From: JAJEFO01 sp965209045
Lineage (GTDB): Bacteria; Pseudomonadota; Alphaproteobacteria; Rhodobacterales; Rhodobacteraceae
Assembly (NCBI GenBank): GCA_965209045.1
Contig: CBDBPW010000001.1
Location: forward strand, 1,178,001 to 1,242,000
DNA: 64,000 bases
Direction of reading: 5' to 3'
This document shows, one piece after another, positions 8,070 through 16,828 of the stretch. The translations under genes were made by a program, and so were the position numbers. Position 1 is the first letter of the stretch. Every line of letters starts with the position of its first letter. Below the pieces are notes generated by a model. That model made no database searches and was not told the DNA's origin. It was given only the letters and a program-made list of their open reading frames with translations.

Positions 8070-8438
8070 GTGGCACGTATTGCTGGCGTGAACATCCCGA
8101 CCGCGAAGCGGGTTCCGATCGCGCTCACCTACATCACCGGCATAGGCCGTTCCTCGGCCAGGGCAATTTGCGAGGCGACGAACATAGACGTCTCGCGCCG
8201 GGTCAACGAACTCAGCGACGCCGAAGTCCTCGCGGTCCGCGAGCACATCGACGCGAACTACAACGTCGAAGGCGACTTGAGGCGCGAGGTGCAGATGAAC
8301 GTCAAGCGCCTCATGGATCTTGGCTGCTACCGCGGCCTGCGCCATCGCCGGAACCTCCCTGTGCGCGGCCAGCGCACGCACACCAACGCCCGCACCCGCA
8401 AGGGTCCGGCAAGGCCGATCGCCGGCAAGAAGAAGTAG
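8070..8438 (+). CDS. rpsM: 30S ribosomal protein S13
   Basis: A 122-residue protein with a GTG start preceded by AAAGGAAG. The start (M)ARIAGVNIPTAKRVPIALT and the helix-two-turn-helix segment YITGIGRSSARAICEA are typical, as is the signature RGLRHRRNLPVRGQRTHTNA. S13 sits in the head of the 30S subunit and bridges to L5 of the 50S subunit. It opens the alpha operon segment rpsM-rpsK-rpoA-rplQ. Confidence 0.98.
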   Translation: MARIAGVNIPTAKRVPIALTYITGIGRSSARAICEATNIDVSRRVNELSDAEVLAVREHIDANYNVEGDLRREVQMNVKRLMDLGCYRGLRHRRNLPVRGQRTHTNARTRKGPARPIAGKKK

Positions 8439-8453
8439 GGGAGGACTGAGAGC

Positions 8454-8840
8454 ATGGCACGTGATCGCCGCATCAAGAAGAAGGTATCGAAGAACATCGC
8501 CGCCGGGGTGGCGCATGTGAATTCCTCCTTCAACAACACCAAGATCCTGATCTCGGACGTCCAGGGCAATGCAATTGCATGGTCTTCTGCGGGAACGATG
8601 GGGTTCAAGGGCTCCCGGAAGTCGACGCCCTATGCCGCGCAGATGGCCGCGGAAAATGCCGGCCAGAAGGCAAGGGAGCATGGTGTTCGCACGCTTGAAG
8701 TCGAGGTGCAGGGCCCGGGTTCGGGCAGGGAGAGCGCCCTGCGCGCCCTGGCTACGGTCGGCTTCACCATCACGTCGATCCGTGACGTGACTCCCATTGC
8801 GCACAATGGCTGCCGACCTCCGAAGCGGCGCCGTGTCTGA
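8454..8840 (+). CDS. rpsK: 30S ribosomal protein S11
   Basis: A 128-residue protein starting MARDRRIKKKVSKNIAAGVA. The segment HVNSSFNNTKILISDVQGN and the C-terminal signature ITSIRDVTPIAHNGCRPPKR are diagnostic. S11 lies on the 30S platform near the mRNA exit. A GGGGAGGA site precedes the ATG. The rpsD gene, which follows rpsK in enterobacteria, is absent here, as is usual in alphaproteobacteria; rpoA comes next after two hairpins. Confidence 0.98.
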   Translation: MARDRRIKKKVSKNIAAGVAHVNSSFNNTKILISDVQGNAIAWSSAGTMGFKGSRKSTPYAAQMAAENAGQKAREHGVRTLEVEVQGPGSGRESALRALATVGFTITSIRDVTPIAHNGCRPPKRRRV

Positions 8841-8847
8841 AATCTGC

Positions 8848-8910
8848 TGCGGGCCGCATTTCGGCCCGCAAGACCTCGGGAGCGCATGGTCTCGGACATG
8901 GGCCATGCGC
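8848..8910 (+). promoter_or_regulatory. two tandem hairpins between rpsK and rpoA
   Basis: Two stem-loops fill the 89-base gap. The first pairs TGCGGGCCG (8848-8856) with CGGCCCGCA (8862-8870) over a five-base loop. The second pairs GCGCATGG (8882-8889) with CCATGCGC (8903-8910) and ends about eight bases before the GAGGAG site of rpoA. They could set the ratio of rpoA to ribosomal protein mRNA by processing, partial termination or translational control. No T-tract follows either stem. The structures are seen directly; their function is inferred. Confidence 0.5.
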
Positions 8911-8929
8911 AGGAATTGAGGAGAATCAC

Positions 8930-9946
8930 ATGATCCACAAGAACTGGCAGGAACTCATCAAGCCGACACAACTCGAAGTGAGGCCCGGCAACGACGCCCT
9001 TCGGCAGGCGACCGTGATCGCGGAGCCGCTGGAGCGCGGCTTTGGCCTGACACTGGGGAACGCGCTTCGCCGAGTCCTGATGTCCTCGCTTCAGGGGGCC
9101 GCCATCACCAGCGTTCAGATCGACAACGTCCTCCACGAGTTTTCCTCCGTGGCAGGGGTGCGCGAAGACGTGACCGACATCGTCCTGAACCTGAAGGGCG
9201 TCGCCATCAACATGGAGGTGGAAGGGCCCAGGCGCCTGTCCATCAGCGCCAAGGGGCCTCAGATCGTGACGGCCGGGGACATCTCCGAGATCGCCGGAAT
9301 CGACATTCTCAACAAGGATCACGTGCTTTGCCACCTCGACGAGGGCGCCAACCTCTACATGGAACTGACCGTGGAGACGGGCAAGGGCTACGTCGCGGCC
9401 GACAAGAACCGCCCCGAGGATGCCCCGATCGGCATGATGCCGGTCGACGCGATCTATTCGCCGGTTCGACGGGTCAGCTATGACGTCCAGCCGACCCGTG
9501 AAGGTCAGGTGCTCGACTATGACAAGCTGACGCTCAAGCTCGAGACCGACGGTTCGGTCACTCCGGAGGATGCCGTGGCATTGGCGGCGCGGATCCTGCA
9601 GGACCAGCTCGCGACGTTCATCAACTTCGACGAACCTGAGTCGGCGCAGCGTGCGGACGAGGACGACGGTCTTGAGTTCAACCCGCTCCTGCTGAAGAAG
9701 GTCGACGAACTGGAGCTCAGCGTTCGGTCCGCGAACTGCCTGAAGAACGACAACATCGTCTACATCGGCGACCTGATCCAGAAGACCGAGGCCGAAATGC
9801 TCCGGACACCGAACTTCGGCCGGAAGTCGCTCAACGAGATCAAGGAAGTGCTGTCCGGCATGGGCCTGCATCTCGGCATGGACATCGAGGAATGGCCGCC
9901 CGAGAACATCGAGGATCTCGCCAAGAAATTCGAGGATCAGTTCTGA
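8930..9946 (+). CDS. rpoA: RNA polymerase alpha subunit
   Basis: A 338-residue protein with the dimerising N-terminal domain (about 1-235, with FGLTLGNALRRVLMSSLQGA) and the C-terminal DNA- and activator-binding domain (about 255-330, with LSVRSANCLKNDNIVYIGDL and FGRKSLNEIKEVL). The linker lies around 236-255. The length equals that of alphaproteobacterial relatives. A GAGGAG site precedes the ATG. Its product nucleates core assembly, binding beta and beta'. Confidence 0.98.
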   Translation: MIHKNWQELIKPTQLEVRPGNDALRQATVIAEPLERGFGLTLGNALRRVLMSSLQGAAITSVQIDNVLHEFSSVAGVREDVTDIVLNLKGVAINMEVEGPRRLSISAKGPQIVTAGDISEIAGIDILNKDHVLCHLDEGANLYMELTVETGKGYVAADKNRPEDAPIGMMPVDAIYSPVRRVSYDVQPTREGQVLDYDKLTLKLETDGSVTPEDAVALAARILQDQLATFINFDEPESAQRADEDDGLEFNPLLLKKVDELELSVRSANCLKNDNIVYIGDLIQKTEAEMLRTPNFGRKSLNEIKEVLSGMGLHLGMDIEEWPPENIEDLAKKFEDQF

Positions 9947-10049
9947 GGAGCAAAGCGTCCGGGAGGCCTGGGCGGCATGGGCGACAGCCCCAAGGTGAGC
10001 GGGAGACGCGCATCCCCCGCCGGACAAAGCACAAAAAGGGAATCGGAAA

Positions 10050-10472
10050 ATGCGTCACGCCAAAGGCCATCGTCGCCTGAACCGCACTCATGAACATCGC
10101 AAGGCGCTCTTTGCCAACATGGCCGGATCGCTGATCGAGCACGAGCAGATCAAGACCACGCTGCCCAAGGCCAAGGAACTCCGGCGCGTGATGGACAAGC
10201 TGATCACGCTCGGAAAGCGCGGAGACCTGCATGCCCGTCGCCAGGCGGCGTCACGGCTGAAGCAGGACATTCACGTCTCCAAGCTCTTCGACGTGCTCGG
10301 ACCGCGCTACAAGGAACGCTCCGGCGGGTATACTCGCGTGCTCAAGGCCGGATTCCGCTACGGCGACATGGCCCCCATGGCGATCATCGAACTCGTGGAC
10401 CGCGATTCCGACGCAAAGGGTGCCGCCGACCGCAAGCGTCTTGCCGAGGAGGACGAGGCGGCCGAAGGGTAA
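10050..10472 (+). CDS. rplQ: 50S ribosomal protein L17
   Basis: A 140-residue protein starting MRHAKGHRRLNRTHEHRKAL, with the signature IKTTLPKAKELRRVMDKLIT and GGYTRVLKAGFRYGDMAPM. The acidic tail AAEDEDEAAEG-like ending (EEDEAAEG) is common in alphaproteobacteria. L17 lies near the tunnel exit. This is the last gene of the ribosomal operon; a 154-base gap with GC-rich partial repeats but no convincing terminator leads to rarA. Confidence 0.97.
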   Translation: MRHAKGHRRLNRTHEHRKALFANMAGSLIEHEQIKTTLPKAKELRRVMDKLITLGKRGDLHARRQAASRLKQDIHVSKLFDVLGPRYKERSGGYTRVLKAGFRYGDMAPMAIIELVDRDSDAKGAADRKRLAEEDEAAEG

Positions 10473-10626
10473 CCTGCCAACGGACGCGGCGGCCGCCAGG
10501 CGGTCGCGGAATCTCCCGGCAACGTGGCCGCGAATGACGTCAGGATGCCCGGCACGCGCGAGGCCGGCGGATCGCTACCACTCCACCCTTTCCGTCCGCG
10601 CGGGCGGAGCGTAGCCTGCACGGCAC

Positions 10627-11934
10627 ATGCCTGACCTGTTCGAGAGTCCCGGGCCAAAGCCCGAGCCCGCCTGGCATCCGCTGGCTGACCGGCTGCGGCC
10701 GCGCGTGCTTGCGGACGTGATCGGTCAGGATGCGCTGCTCGGCCCCGACGGCCCGCTCGGCACGATGCTCGGTGCCGACACCTTGGGCTCCCTGATTCTC
10801 TGGGGACCGCCCGGGGTGGGCAAGACAACCATTGCAAGGCTCCTGGCCGACGCCACGGACCTCGCCTTCGTGCAAGTCAGCGCGATCTTCACGGGCGTAG
10901 CAGATCTCAAGAAGGTCTTCGAAGCAGCCAAGATCCGTCGCGGCAACGGTGGCGGCACGTTGCTGTTCGTCGACGAAATCCACCGTTTCAACAAGGCCCA
11001 GCAGGACGGCTTCCTGCCGCACATGGAGGACGGGACGATCCTTCTGGTCGGAGCGACCACGGAGAACCCGTCGTTCGAACTGAATGCGGCATTGCTGTCC
11101 CGCGCACAGGTCATGGTGCTGAACCGTCTTGGCCTGGCCGATCTTGAGCGTCTCGCGCGACGTGCCGAGGAAGCGCTGGGACGGCCCTTGCCGCTTGATG
11201 GGCCGGCACGCGAAGCGCTCCTGGAGCTGGCCGACGGGGACGGGCGCGCGCTCCTGAACCTGATCGAGCAGGTATCGGGGTGGTCCGTCGAGGCCAGCCT
11301 CGACCAGAAGGAACTGGCGGGGCGGCTTGCACGACGCGCGGCGCAGTACGACAAGTCCGGCGACGCGCACTACAACCTGATTTCCGCGCTGCACAAGTCC
11401 GTGCGCGGGTCGGACCCCGATGCGGCGCTCTATTGGCTTGCCAGGATGCTCGAGGGCGGCGAAGATCCGCGGTTCCTTGCGCGTCGGATCACGCGAATGA
11501 GCATCGAGGACATCGGGCTCGCGGACCCGCAGGCGCAATCCGTCTGCATCGACGCCTGGAACACCTATGAACGCCTTGGCAGCCCGGAAGGCGAACTCGC
11601 GCTGGCCCAGGCCGTGATCTACCTTGCGCTGGCCCCAAAGTCGAACAGCGGCTACATGGCGTTCAAGGCCGCACAGGGGGCGGCAAGGTCCACTGGTTCC
11701 GAACCTCCGCCCAAGCATATCCTGAATGCACCGACGCGGCTGATGAAGGATCAGGGCTATGGCAAGGGCTACGCCTACGACCACGACGCCGAGGACGGGT
11801 TCTCCGGTCAGAACTATTTCCCGGAGGGCATGGAGCGCGCATCCTTTTTCCAGCCGGTGGAGCGTGGATTCGAGCGGGATCTCAGGCGCCGGCTCGCCTA
11901 TTTCGCGAACCTGCGTTCCAAGCGGCAGAGTTGA
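10627..11934 (+). CDS. rarA: replication-associated recombination protein A (MgsA/RarA AAA+ ATPase)
   Basis: A 435-residue AAA+ protein of the RarA/MgsA/WRNIP1 family acting at stalled replication forks. Walker A is GPPGVGKT (residues 60-67), Walker B is LLFVDEIH (112-119), and HRFNKAQQDGFLPHMEDGTI is a family signature. Sensor 1 falls in GATTENPSFE. The C-terminal half (DKSGDAHYNLISALHKSVRG, then the MgsA tetramerisation domain with YMAFKAAQGA) is intact. A possible TTG start of crcB overlaps its stop. It follows the ribosomal operon as an independent housekeeping gene. Confidence 0.95.
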   Translation: MPDLFESPGPKPEPAWHPLADRLRPRVLADVIGQDALLGPDGPLGTMLGADTLGSLILWGPPGVGKTTIARLLADATDLAFVQVSAIFTGVADLKKVFEAAKIRRGNGGGTLLFVDEIHRFNKAQQDGFLPHMEDGTILLVGATTENPSFELNAALLSRAQVMVLNRLGLADLERLARRAEEALGRPLPLDGPAREALLELADGDGRALLNLIEQVSGWSVEASLDQKELAGRLARRAAQYDKSGDAHYNLISALHKSVRGSDPDAALYWLARMLEGGEDPRFLARRITRMSIEDIGLADPQAQSVCIDAWNTYERLGSPEGELALAQAVIYLALAPKSNSGYMAFKAAQGAARSTGSEPPPKHILNAPTRLMKDQGYGKGYAYDHDAEDGFSGQNYFPEGMERASFFQPVERGFERDLRRRLAYFANLRSKRQS

Positions 11935-11966
11935 CAAGCTTGAAGCGTCAAGACAGACCCGGGCGC

Positions 11967-12347
11967 ATGCTGGGCACCCTCCTTTCCGTTGCCGGCGGCG
12001 GTGCGCTGGGAGCCTTGGCCCGTCACCTGACCGGCCTTGGCTTCATGCGGCTTCTGGGTCCGACCACGTTTCCGCTAGGCACAATCACGGTCAACGTCCT
12101 CGGTTCCTTCCTGATCGGGATCTTCGTCGTATTGGCGGCACAGCGCGGACTTACCCATCTCTCGCCCTTCTTCGTGGTCGGCTTCCTGGGTGCGTTCACC
12201 ACGTTCTCGGCCTTCTCGCTTGAGGCCGTCCTGCTCTATCAGCGCGGAGAAGTCGTTGCGTCGATGATCTATGTCACGGCTTCCGTCGTGCTTTCCATCC
12301 TCGGCCTGCTGGCCGGGCTCGCCCTTGCACGCGTGTTGCTTTCATGA
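11967..12347 (+). CDS. crcB: fluoride channel CrcB/Fluc
   Basis: A 126-residue, four-helix membrane protein of the dual-topology fluoride channel family. Conserved stretches are GGGALGALARHLTGLG, GTITVNVLGSFLIGIF and GFLGAFTTFSAFSLE. I start at the ATG giving MLGTLLSVAGG because it matches the family N-terminus and length; a TTG at 11931 overlapping the rarA stop would add twelve residues. No fluoride riboswitch is visible upstream. Its stop overlaps the start of a small ORF (ATGA). Confidence 0.88.
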   Translation: MLGTLLSVAGGGALGALARHLTGLGFMRLLGPTTFPLGTITVNVLGSFLIGIFVVLAAQRGLTHLSPFFVVGFLGAFTTFSAFSLEAVLLYQRGEVVASMIYVTASVVLSILGLLAGLALARVLLS

Positions 12348-12436
12348 AGCGGACATTGCGACTGAGACGACTGGCCCCTCGTGACGCGGCCATTGCGGGA
12401 TTTGCCTGGACGGCTGCTGTCGTGTCTTCGCCATGA
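12344..12436 (+). CDS. 30-codon small ORF linking crcB and the pseudouridine synthase
   Basis: The frame starts with an ATG overlapping the crcB stop (ATGA), and its own TGA overlaps the ATG of the next gene (ATGA again). The product MKRTLRLRRLAPRDAAIAGF... has a basic start and a weakly hydrophobic second half. I recognise no family. The two four-base overlaps suggest translational coupling through a leader-like peptide, but a 30-codon open stretch can occur by chance in GC-rich DNA. Confidence 0.35.
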   Translation: MKRTLRLRRLAPRDAAIAGFAWTAAVVSSP

Positions 12437-13482
12437 CGGGCGTCCGATGGATCAATGTCGCTCCGGGCGAAGGCGACCAGCGGCTTGACCGGTGGTTCCG
12501 GCGGCGATTTCCGCATGTGCCGCAAGGACGAATCGAGAAGATGTGCCGCAAAGGGGAGATCCGGCTTGACGGGCGGCGGGCCAGGCCGGGCGTGCGGGTG
12601 GAGGACGGCCAGACCGTGCGCGTGCCGCCGCTGCCCGAGGCGGAGAGCCAGGCAAGGGTGCCGGCGAGTCCGGCGAGTCCGGCCGATGCTGAGATGATCC
12701 GGAAGACCGTCATCTATCGCGACGAACACTTGATAGCGCTCAACAAGCCTCCCGGCCTCGCGGTTCAGGGCGGCTCGAAGCAGCGCCGGCATGTGGACGG
12801 GTTGGCCGAAGCGCTCAGGTTCGGGCGCCAAGACAAGCCGCGCCTGGTTCACAGGCTGGACAAGGACACGTCCGGCATCCTGCTTCTTGCACGAACGCGT
12901 TCCGTAGCCAATGCGCTCGGCAGAGCCTTTCGCGCCCGCGACGTCAGGAAAGTCTACTGGGCCGCTGTCGCAGGTGTCCCGAATCCTCGAACAGGAGTGA
13001 TTCGCTATGGCCTCGCAATGGCACGCGGGCATGGCAAGGCTGGTGAAGGCGAGAAGGCACGCGTCGTCCTGCCGGAAGATGTCGAACGAACGCCGGGTGC
13101 AAGGCACGCGGCAACGGACTACTCGGTCCTTGCCGCGCTCGGGAACCGCACAAGCTGGGTTGCACTCGTCCCCCTCACGGGCCGCACCCATCAGTTGCGC
13201 GCCCATATGGCAGGAATCGGACATCCCGTCGTCGGGGACGGCAAATACGGTGGTTCCGGACAGGGGAACCCGGGCGACGGCTGGGGTTCTCGACTGGGCG
13301 GCGAAATCAGCCGCAAGCTGCATTTGCACGCACGCACGCTCGTGCTCGACCATCCCGTGACGGGCGTCCGCCTTGGGCTCGTTGCCCCCTTGCCACCTCA
13401 CATGAAGAAGACGTGGAAGATGCTGGACTGGGATGCGTCCCGTGTGCCTGATGACCCGTTCGAGGGTGCAGTGCGCCCATGA
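12433..13482 (+). CDS. rluC: RluA/RluC-family 23S rRNA pseudouridine synthase
   Basis: A 349-residue protein with an N-terminal S4 RNA-binding domain (about 14-65, RLDRWFRRRFPHVPQGRIEK) and a RluA-type catalytic domain. The catalytic motif is HRLDKDTSG (140-148) with D143 as the expected nucleophile, and TGRTHQLRAHMAGIGHPVVG is the second family motif. Enzymes of this layout convert several uridines of 23S rRNA to pseudouridine. The exact target (RluC versus RluD) cannot be told by eye. It overlaps the small ORF and atp12 by four bases on each side. Confidence 0.88.
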   Translation: MTGVRWINVAPGEGDQRLDRWFRRRFPHVPQGRIEKMCRKGEIRLDGRRARPGVRVEDGQTVRVPPLPEAESQARVPASPASPADAEMIRKTVIYRDEHLIALNKPPGLAVQGGSKQRRHVDGLAEALRFGRQDKPRLVHRLDKDTSGILLLARTRSVANALGRAFRARDVRKVYWAAVAGVPNPRTGVIRYGLAMARGHGKAGEGEKARVVLPEDVERTPGARHAATDYSVLAALGNRTSWVALVPLTGRTHQLRAHMAGIGHPVVGDGKYGGSGQGNPGDGWGSRLGGEISRKLHLHARTLVLDHPVTGVRLGLVAPLPPHMKKTWKMLDWDASRVPDDPFEGAVRP

Positions 13483-14183
13483 GCGAATGGAACCTGAAGC
13501 GCGTCTGGGGCACCGTGTCTGTCGCGGCCGAGCCGGAGGGCTTCTCGATCTGGCTGGACAAACGTCCGGTTCGGACGCCGGCGAAGCGTGCACTCGTCTT
13601 GCCGACGCAGGCCATCGCCAGGCACGTCGCAGCGGAATGGGAAGCGCAGGCGGAACAGGTCAACCCCGCGACCATGCCCTGGACCCGTTCGGCAAACGCG
13701 GCCATCGACAAGGTCGCGATGCAGCGGCGTGCGGTCATTGACCATCTCGCCGGCTACGCTGGCACCGATCTGCTGAGCTACAGGGCTGCAGAACCGGTCG
13801 AGCTTGTCCTGCGCCAGCAAAGGGCGTGGGACCCGTTGCTGGACTGGCTGACATCTCGTCTTGGCGTGCGTTTCGAAGTGACGCAGGGCGTGATGCCGGT
13901 CGAGCAGGATCCGGCGTCCGTCTCGAGACTCGTGCGCCGCATGCAGCCGATGTCAAGCTTTCAATTGACGGGATTTCAAGATCTCGTGACCCTTTCGGGG
14001 TCGTTCGTGATCGCGCTGGCTGCAGCAGATGAAGCGTTCCCGGTATCCGACCTTTGGTCTGCATCCTGCCTCGACGAGATCTGGCAGACCGAGCAATGGG
14101 GAGAAGATGTTGAGGCGGCCGAGGAAGCCGCACGCAAGATGCGGGCATTCCATCATGCCGCGGAGCTCATTCGTCTTGCGTGA
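13479..14183 (+). CDS. ATP12-family F1-ATPase assembly chaperone
   Basis: A 234-residue protein with the ATP12 layout: an N-terminal beta-rich part (WGTVSVAAEPEGFSIWLDKR, then the motif LPTQAIARHVAAEWEAQ) and an all-helical C-terminal half (GTDLLSYRAAEP, WDPLLDWLTSRLG, LSGSFVIALA). ATP12 chaperones the alpha subunit of F1-ATPase and is shared by mitochondria and alphaproteobacteria, which supports the taxonomic reading. It starts inside the rluC stop codon (ATGA). No atp genes are nearby in this window. Confidence 0.92.
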   Translation: MSEWNLKRVWGTVSVAAEPEGFSIWLDKRPVRTPAKRALVLPTQAIARHVAAEWEAQAEQVNPATMPWTRSANAAIDKVAMQRRAVIDHLAGYAGTDLLSYRAAEPVELVLRQQRAWDPLLDWLTSRLGVRFEVTQGVMPVEQDPASVSRLVRRMQPMSSFQLTGFQDLVTLSGSFVIALAAADEAFPVSDLWSASCLDEIWQTEQWGEDVEAAEEAARKMRAFHHAAELIRLA

Positions 14184-14401
14184 CGAGGCGGCTTCAATGC
14201 CTGCGACAAATGCCCGAACTTGGCTGCAACAGTGCATTTTTGGCGTCACGGTCTTGACCTTGGGCATGGAATCCCTCCAAATTCTGCCTGTTAGGCGGAA
14301 TGACCGCCAACGGATTGCCGGACCGGGTTCACCAGCCGGGGTCGGGAAGATCGTCAGCGATGGCGGAAACTCAGGAATTGGAAATCTTGAAAGAGGGAAA
14401 C

Positions 14402-15421
14402 ATGAAAAAATCCGTATTCTATGGCGCACTTGCTGCTGCCGTTGTCTTCGGTGGTGCAGCTGGTGCTGCAACCCTTGACGACGTCAAGGCGCGCGGGAAT
14501 CTCAACTGCGGCGTGTCCACGGGCCTTGTCGGCTTTGCATCTCCGGATGCCAGCGGGAACTGGCAGGGATTCGACGTGGCGGTATGCCGCGCAGTTGCTG
14601 CAGCCGTTCTGGGAGATCCCCAGGCGGTTGAGTTCATTCCGACCACCGGCAAGACGCGCTTCACCGCGCTGGCTTCGGGCGAAGTCGACATGCTGGCCCG
14701 GAACACGACCTGGACCTTCTCGCGAGATACCGATCTCAAGCTCGACTTCATCGGCGTCAACTACTACGACGGCCAGGGCTTCATGGTGCCCAAGGCGCTT
14801 GGCGTGACTTCGGCCAAGGACCTGGACGGCGCGACGGTCTGCATCCAGACCGGCACCACGACCGAGCTGAACCTTGCGGACTTCTTCCGCGTGAACAACA
14901 TCAGCTATGAGCCGGTGCCGATCGAGACGAACGCCGAAGCGCAGCAGCAGTACCTGGCTGAGGCGTGCGACGTCTACACGACCGACGCGTCCGGCCTCGC
15001 CGCGACCCGCGCCTCATTCGAGTCGCCGGGCGATCACGTGATCCTGCCCGAGATCATCTCGAAGGAGCCTCTCGGCCCGGTTGTCCGTCATGGCGACAAC
15101 GAATGGGGCGACATCGTCCGCTGGACCTTGAACGCCCTGATCTCGGCTGAAGAGCTTGGCATCACCTCGGCAAATGTCGGCGAGCTCTCAGGCGGCCCCA
15201 CCAACAATCCGGAGATCAACCGGCTTCTTGGCACCGAGGGCACGCTTGGCGACATGATCGGCCTCGATTCGGAGTGGGCCCAGCGCGCCATCATGGCCGA
15301 AGGCAACTACGCAGAGATTTTCGAGAAGAACATCGGCGAAAACACTCCGGTTGGCCTCGCGCGCGGATTGAACGCGCAATACACCGAAGGCGGCCTGATC
15401 TATTCGCCGCCGTTCCGGTAA
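14402..15421 (+). CDS. bztA: general L-amino acid ABC transporter, periplasmic binding protein
   Basis: A 339-residue secreted binding protein. The start MKKSVFYGALAAAVVFGGAA is a classic signal peptide with an AGAAT cleavage region, and a GAGGGAAAC site precedes it. The mature part (TLDDVKARGNLNCGVSTGLV, then GFDVAVCRAVAAAVLGD) matches the AapJ/BztA group that binds glutamate, glutamine, aspartate and asparagine. It heads the four-gene transporter operon, separated from bztB by a strong hairpin that would favour excess binding protein. Confidence 0.95.
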   Translation: MKKSVFYGALAAAVVFGGAAGAATLDDVKARGNLNCGVSTGLVGFASPDASGNWQGFDVAVCRAVAAAVLGDPQAVEFIPTTGKTRFTALASGEVDMLARNTTWTFSRDTDLKLDFIGVNYYDGQGFMVPKALGVTSAKDLDGATVCIQTGTTTELNLADFFRVNNISYEPVPIETNAEAQQQYLAEACDVYTTDASGLAATRASFESPGDHVILPEIISKEPLGPVVRHGDNEWGDIVRWTLNALISAEELGITSANVGELSGGPTNNPEINRLLGTEGTLGDMIGLDSEWAQRAIMAEGNYAEIFEKNIGENTPVGLARGLNAQYTEGGLIYSPPFR

Positions 15422-15430
15422 GAAGTCACC

Positions 15431-15459
15431 AAGGGGCGCGGTTGAACACCGCGCCCCTT
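15431..15459 (+). terminator. strong intercistronic hairpin after bztA
   Basis: AAGGGGCGCGGT (15431-15442) pairs perfectly with ACCGCGCCCCTT (15448-15459) around a five-base loop, ten bases after the bztA stop. The following GCCTTAGC has only two Ts, so it is probably a read-through terminator and 3'-end stabiliser for the bztA message rather than a full stop. This is the usual arrangement where a binding protein must outnumber its permease. Confidence 0.7.
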
Positions 15460-15558
15460 GCCTTAGCGTAGATCGGCACCCAAGACTGGCCATCGGGCAA
15501 AGCGCCGGAAGAGCGCGTCGCCCGGCGGTGCCGGATAGACAGGGGGGACAGGTTCGCC

Positions 15559-16827
15559 ATGGCGACGATGACGGACCCGCCGCGCGAAAGCTTCAAGCTT
15601 TCAATGCTCATCTACGATACGCGATACCGGTCGCTTACAATTCAGGTCATCGCGTTGTTCGCATTCATGCTCCTCGTGGCGTGGATCATTTCAAATACGG
15701 TCCAGAATCTCGCCAGTCTCGGCAAGGAGGTTGAGTTCGGCTTCTTCAGCGAGCCGGCGAGCTACGACATCAACCAGAGGCTTCTGGACTACACGAGCCG
15801 CGACACGCATCTCCGTGCGTCATTCATAGGGCTTCTGAACACGCTGGTCGTGGCGATCCTGGGCTGCATAACCGCAACGATCGTCGGTGTCCTTGTCGGC
15901 GTCGCGCGCCTTTCCAGGAACTGGCTGATCGCCCGCATCATGACCGTCTATGTCGAGATGTTCCGCAACGTGCCCGTCCTGCTCTGGATCGTGTTCGCGA
16001 TGGCGATCCTGATCGAGAGCCTGCCGTCCCCGCGCGCATTCAGGGGAGAGAACGCTACGCAGTCCTTGATCCTGAACGACAGCGTCGCGGTCACGAATCG
16101 CGGCGTCTACGTGCCGGAGGCGCTGTTTTCCCGAAGCCTTGGCGACGTGCGCCTGTTCGGCGAAAGCTCTCTGCGCTTCGACATTTCGCTTGACCTGATT
16201 GCGATCATTGCCGTTCTTGCCGCCTCGATCTTCGTTTTTCGCCGCATCCGGATCTGGGCCGAACGTGTCCAGAACCAGACCGGAAACAGGCCGACGACCT
16301 GGCACTTCCAGATCGCCGTGCTCGTCATACCGACCGTCATCCTTCTTGCGGCACTTGGGTTCCATCTCGGCAAGCCTGAACTTAAGGGCTTCAACTTCGC
16401 AGGCGGAACCCATCTCAGGAACTCGCTCATCGCTCTCTGGATTGCGCTGTCGCTCTACACGGCAGCGTTCATTGCCGAGATCGTGAGGGGCGGGATCCTC
16501 GCGATCTCGAAAGGCCAGACCGAGGCGGCCGGTTCGCTCGGTCTCAGGCCGAACCGAATCATGAGCCTCGTCATTCTCCCGCAGGCGCTCCGCGTGATCA
16601 TACCGCCGTTGATCTCGAACTACCTGAACCTGACCAAGAACTCGTCGCTAGCCATTGCGGTCGGTTACCTGGACATCACGGGCACGCTCGGAGGGATCAC
16701 CCTGAACCAGACCGGGCGGGAGCTGGAATGCCTCCTGCTTCTGATGCTGATCTACCTGTGCATTTCGCTGACGATTTCCGTGTTCATGAACATTTACAAC
16801 AAGAGAGTGGCGCTGGTGGAGCGATGA
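15559..16827 (+). CDS. bztB: general L-amino acid ABC transporter, permease BztB/AapQ
   Basis: A 422-residue inner membrane permease of the HisM type. An N-terminal TM helix (about 30-50, QVIALFAFMLLVAWIIS) is followed by a long domain typical of BztB, then the C-terminal transport core with the EAA loop (AGSLGLRPNRIMSLVILPQA). The size fits the Bzt/Aap group, whose permeases are nearly twice as long as ordinary HisM proteins. The bztC GTG begins two bases after the stop. Confidence 0.95.
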   Translation: MATMTDPPRESFKLSMLIYDTRYRSLTIQVIALFAFMLLVAWIISNTVQNLASLGKEVEFGFFSEPASYDINQRLLDYTSRDTHLRASFIGLLNTLVVAILGCITATIVGVLVGVARLSRNWLIARIMTVYVEMFRNVPVLLWIVFAMAILIESLPSPRAFRGENATQSLILNDSVAVTNRGVYVPEALFSRSLGDVRLFGESSLRFDISLDLIAIIAVLAASIFVFRRIRIWAERVQNQTGNRPTTWHFQIAVLVIPTVILLAALGFHLGKPELKGFNFAGGTHLRNSLIALWIALSLYTAAFIAEIVRGGILAISKGQTEAAGSLGLRPNRIMSLVILPQALRVIIPPLISNYLNLTKNSSLAIAVGYLDITGTLGGITLNQTGRELECLLLLMLIYLCISLTISVFMNIYNKRVALVER

Positions 16828-16828
16828 C

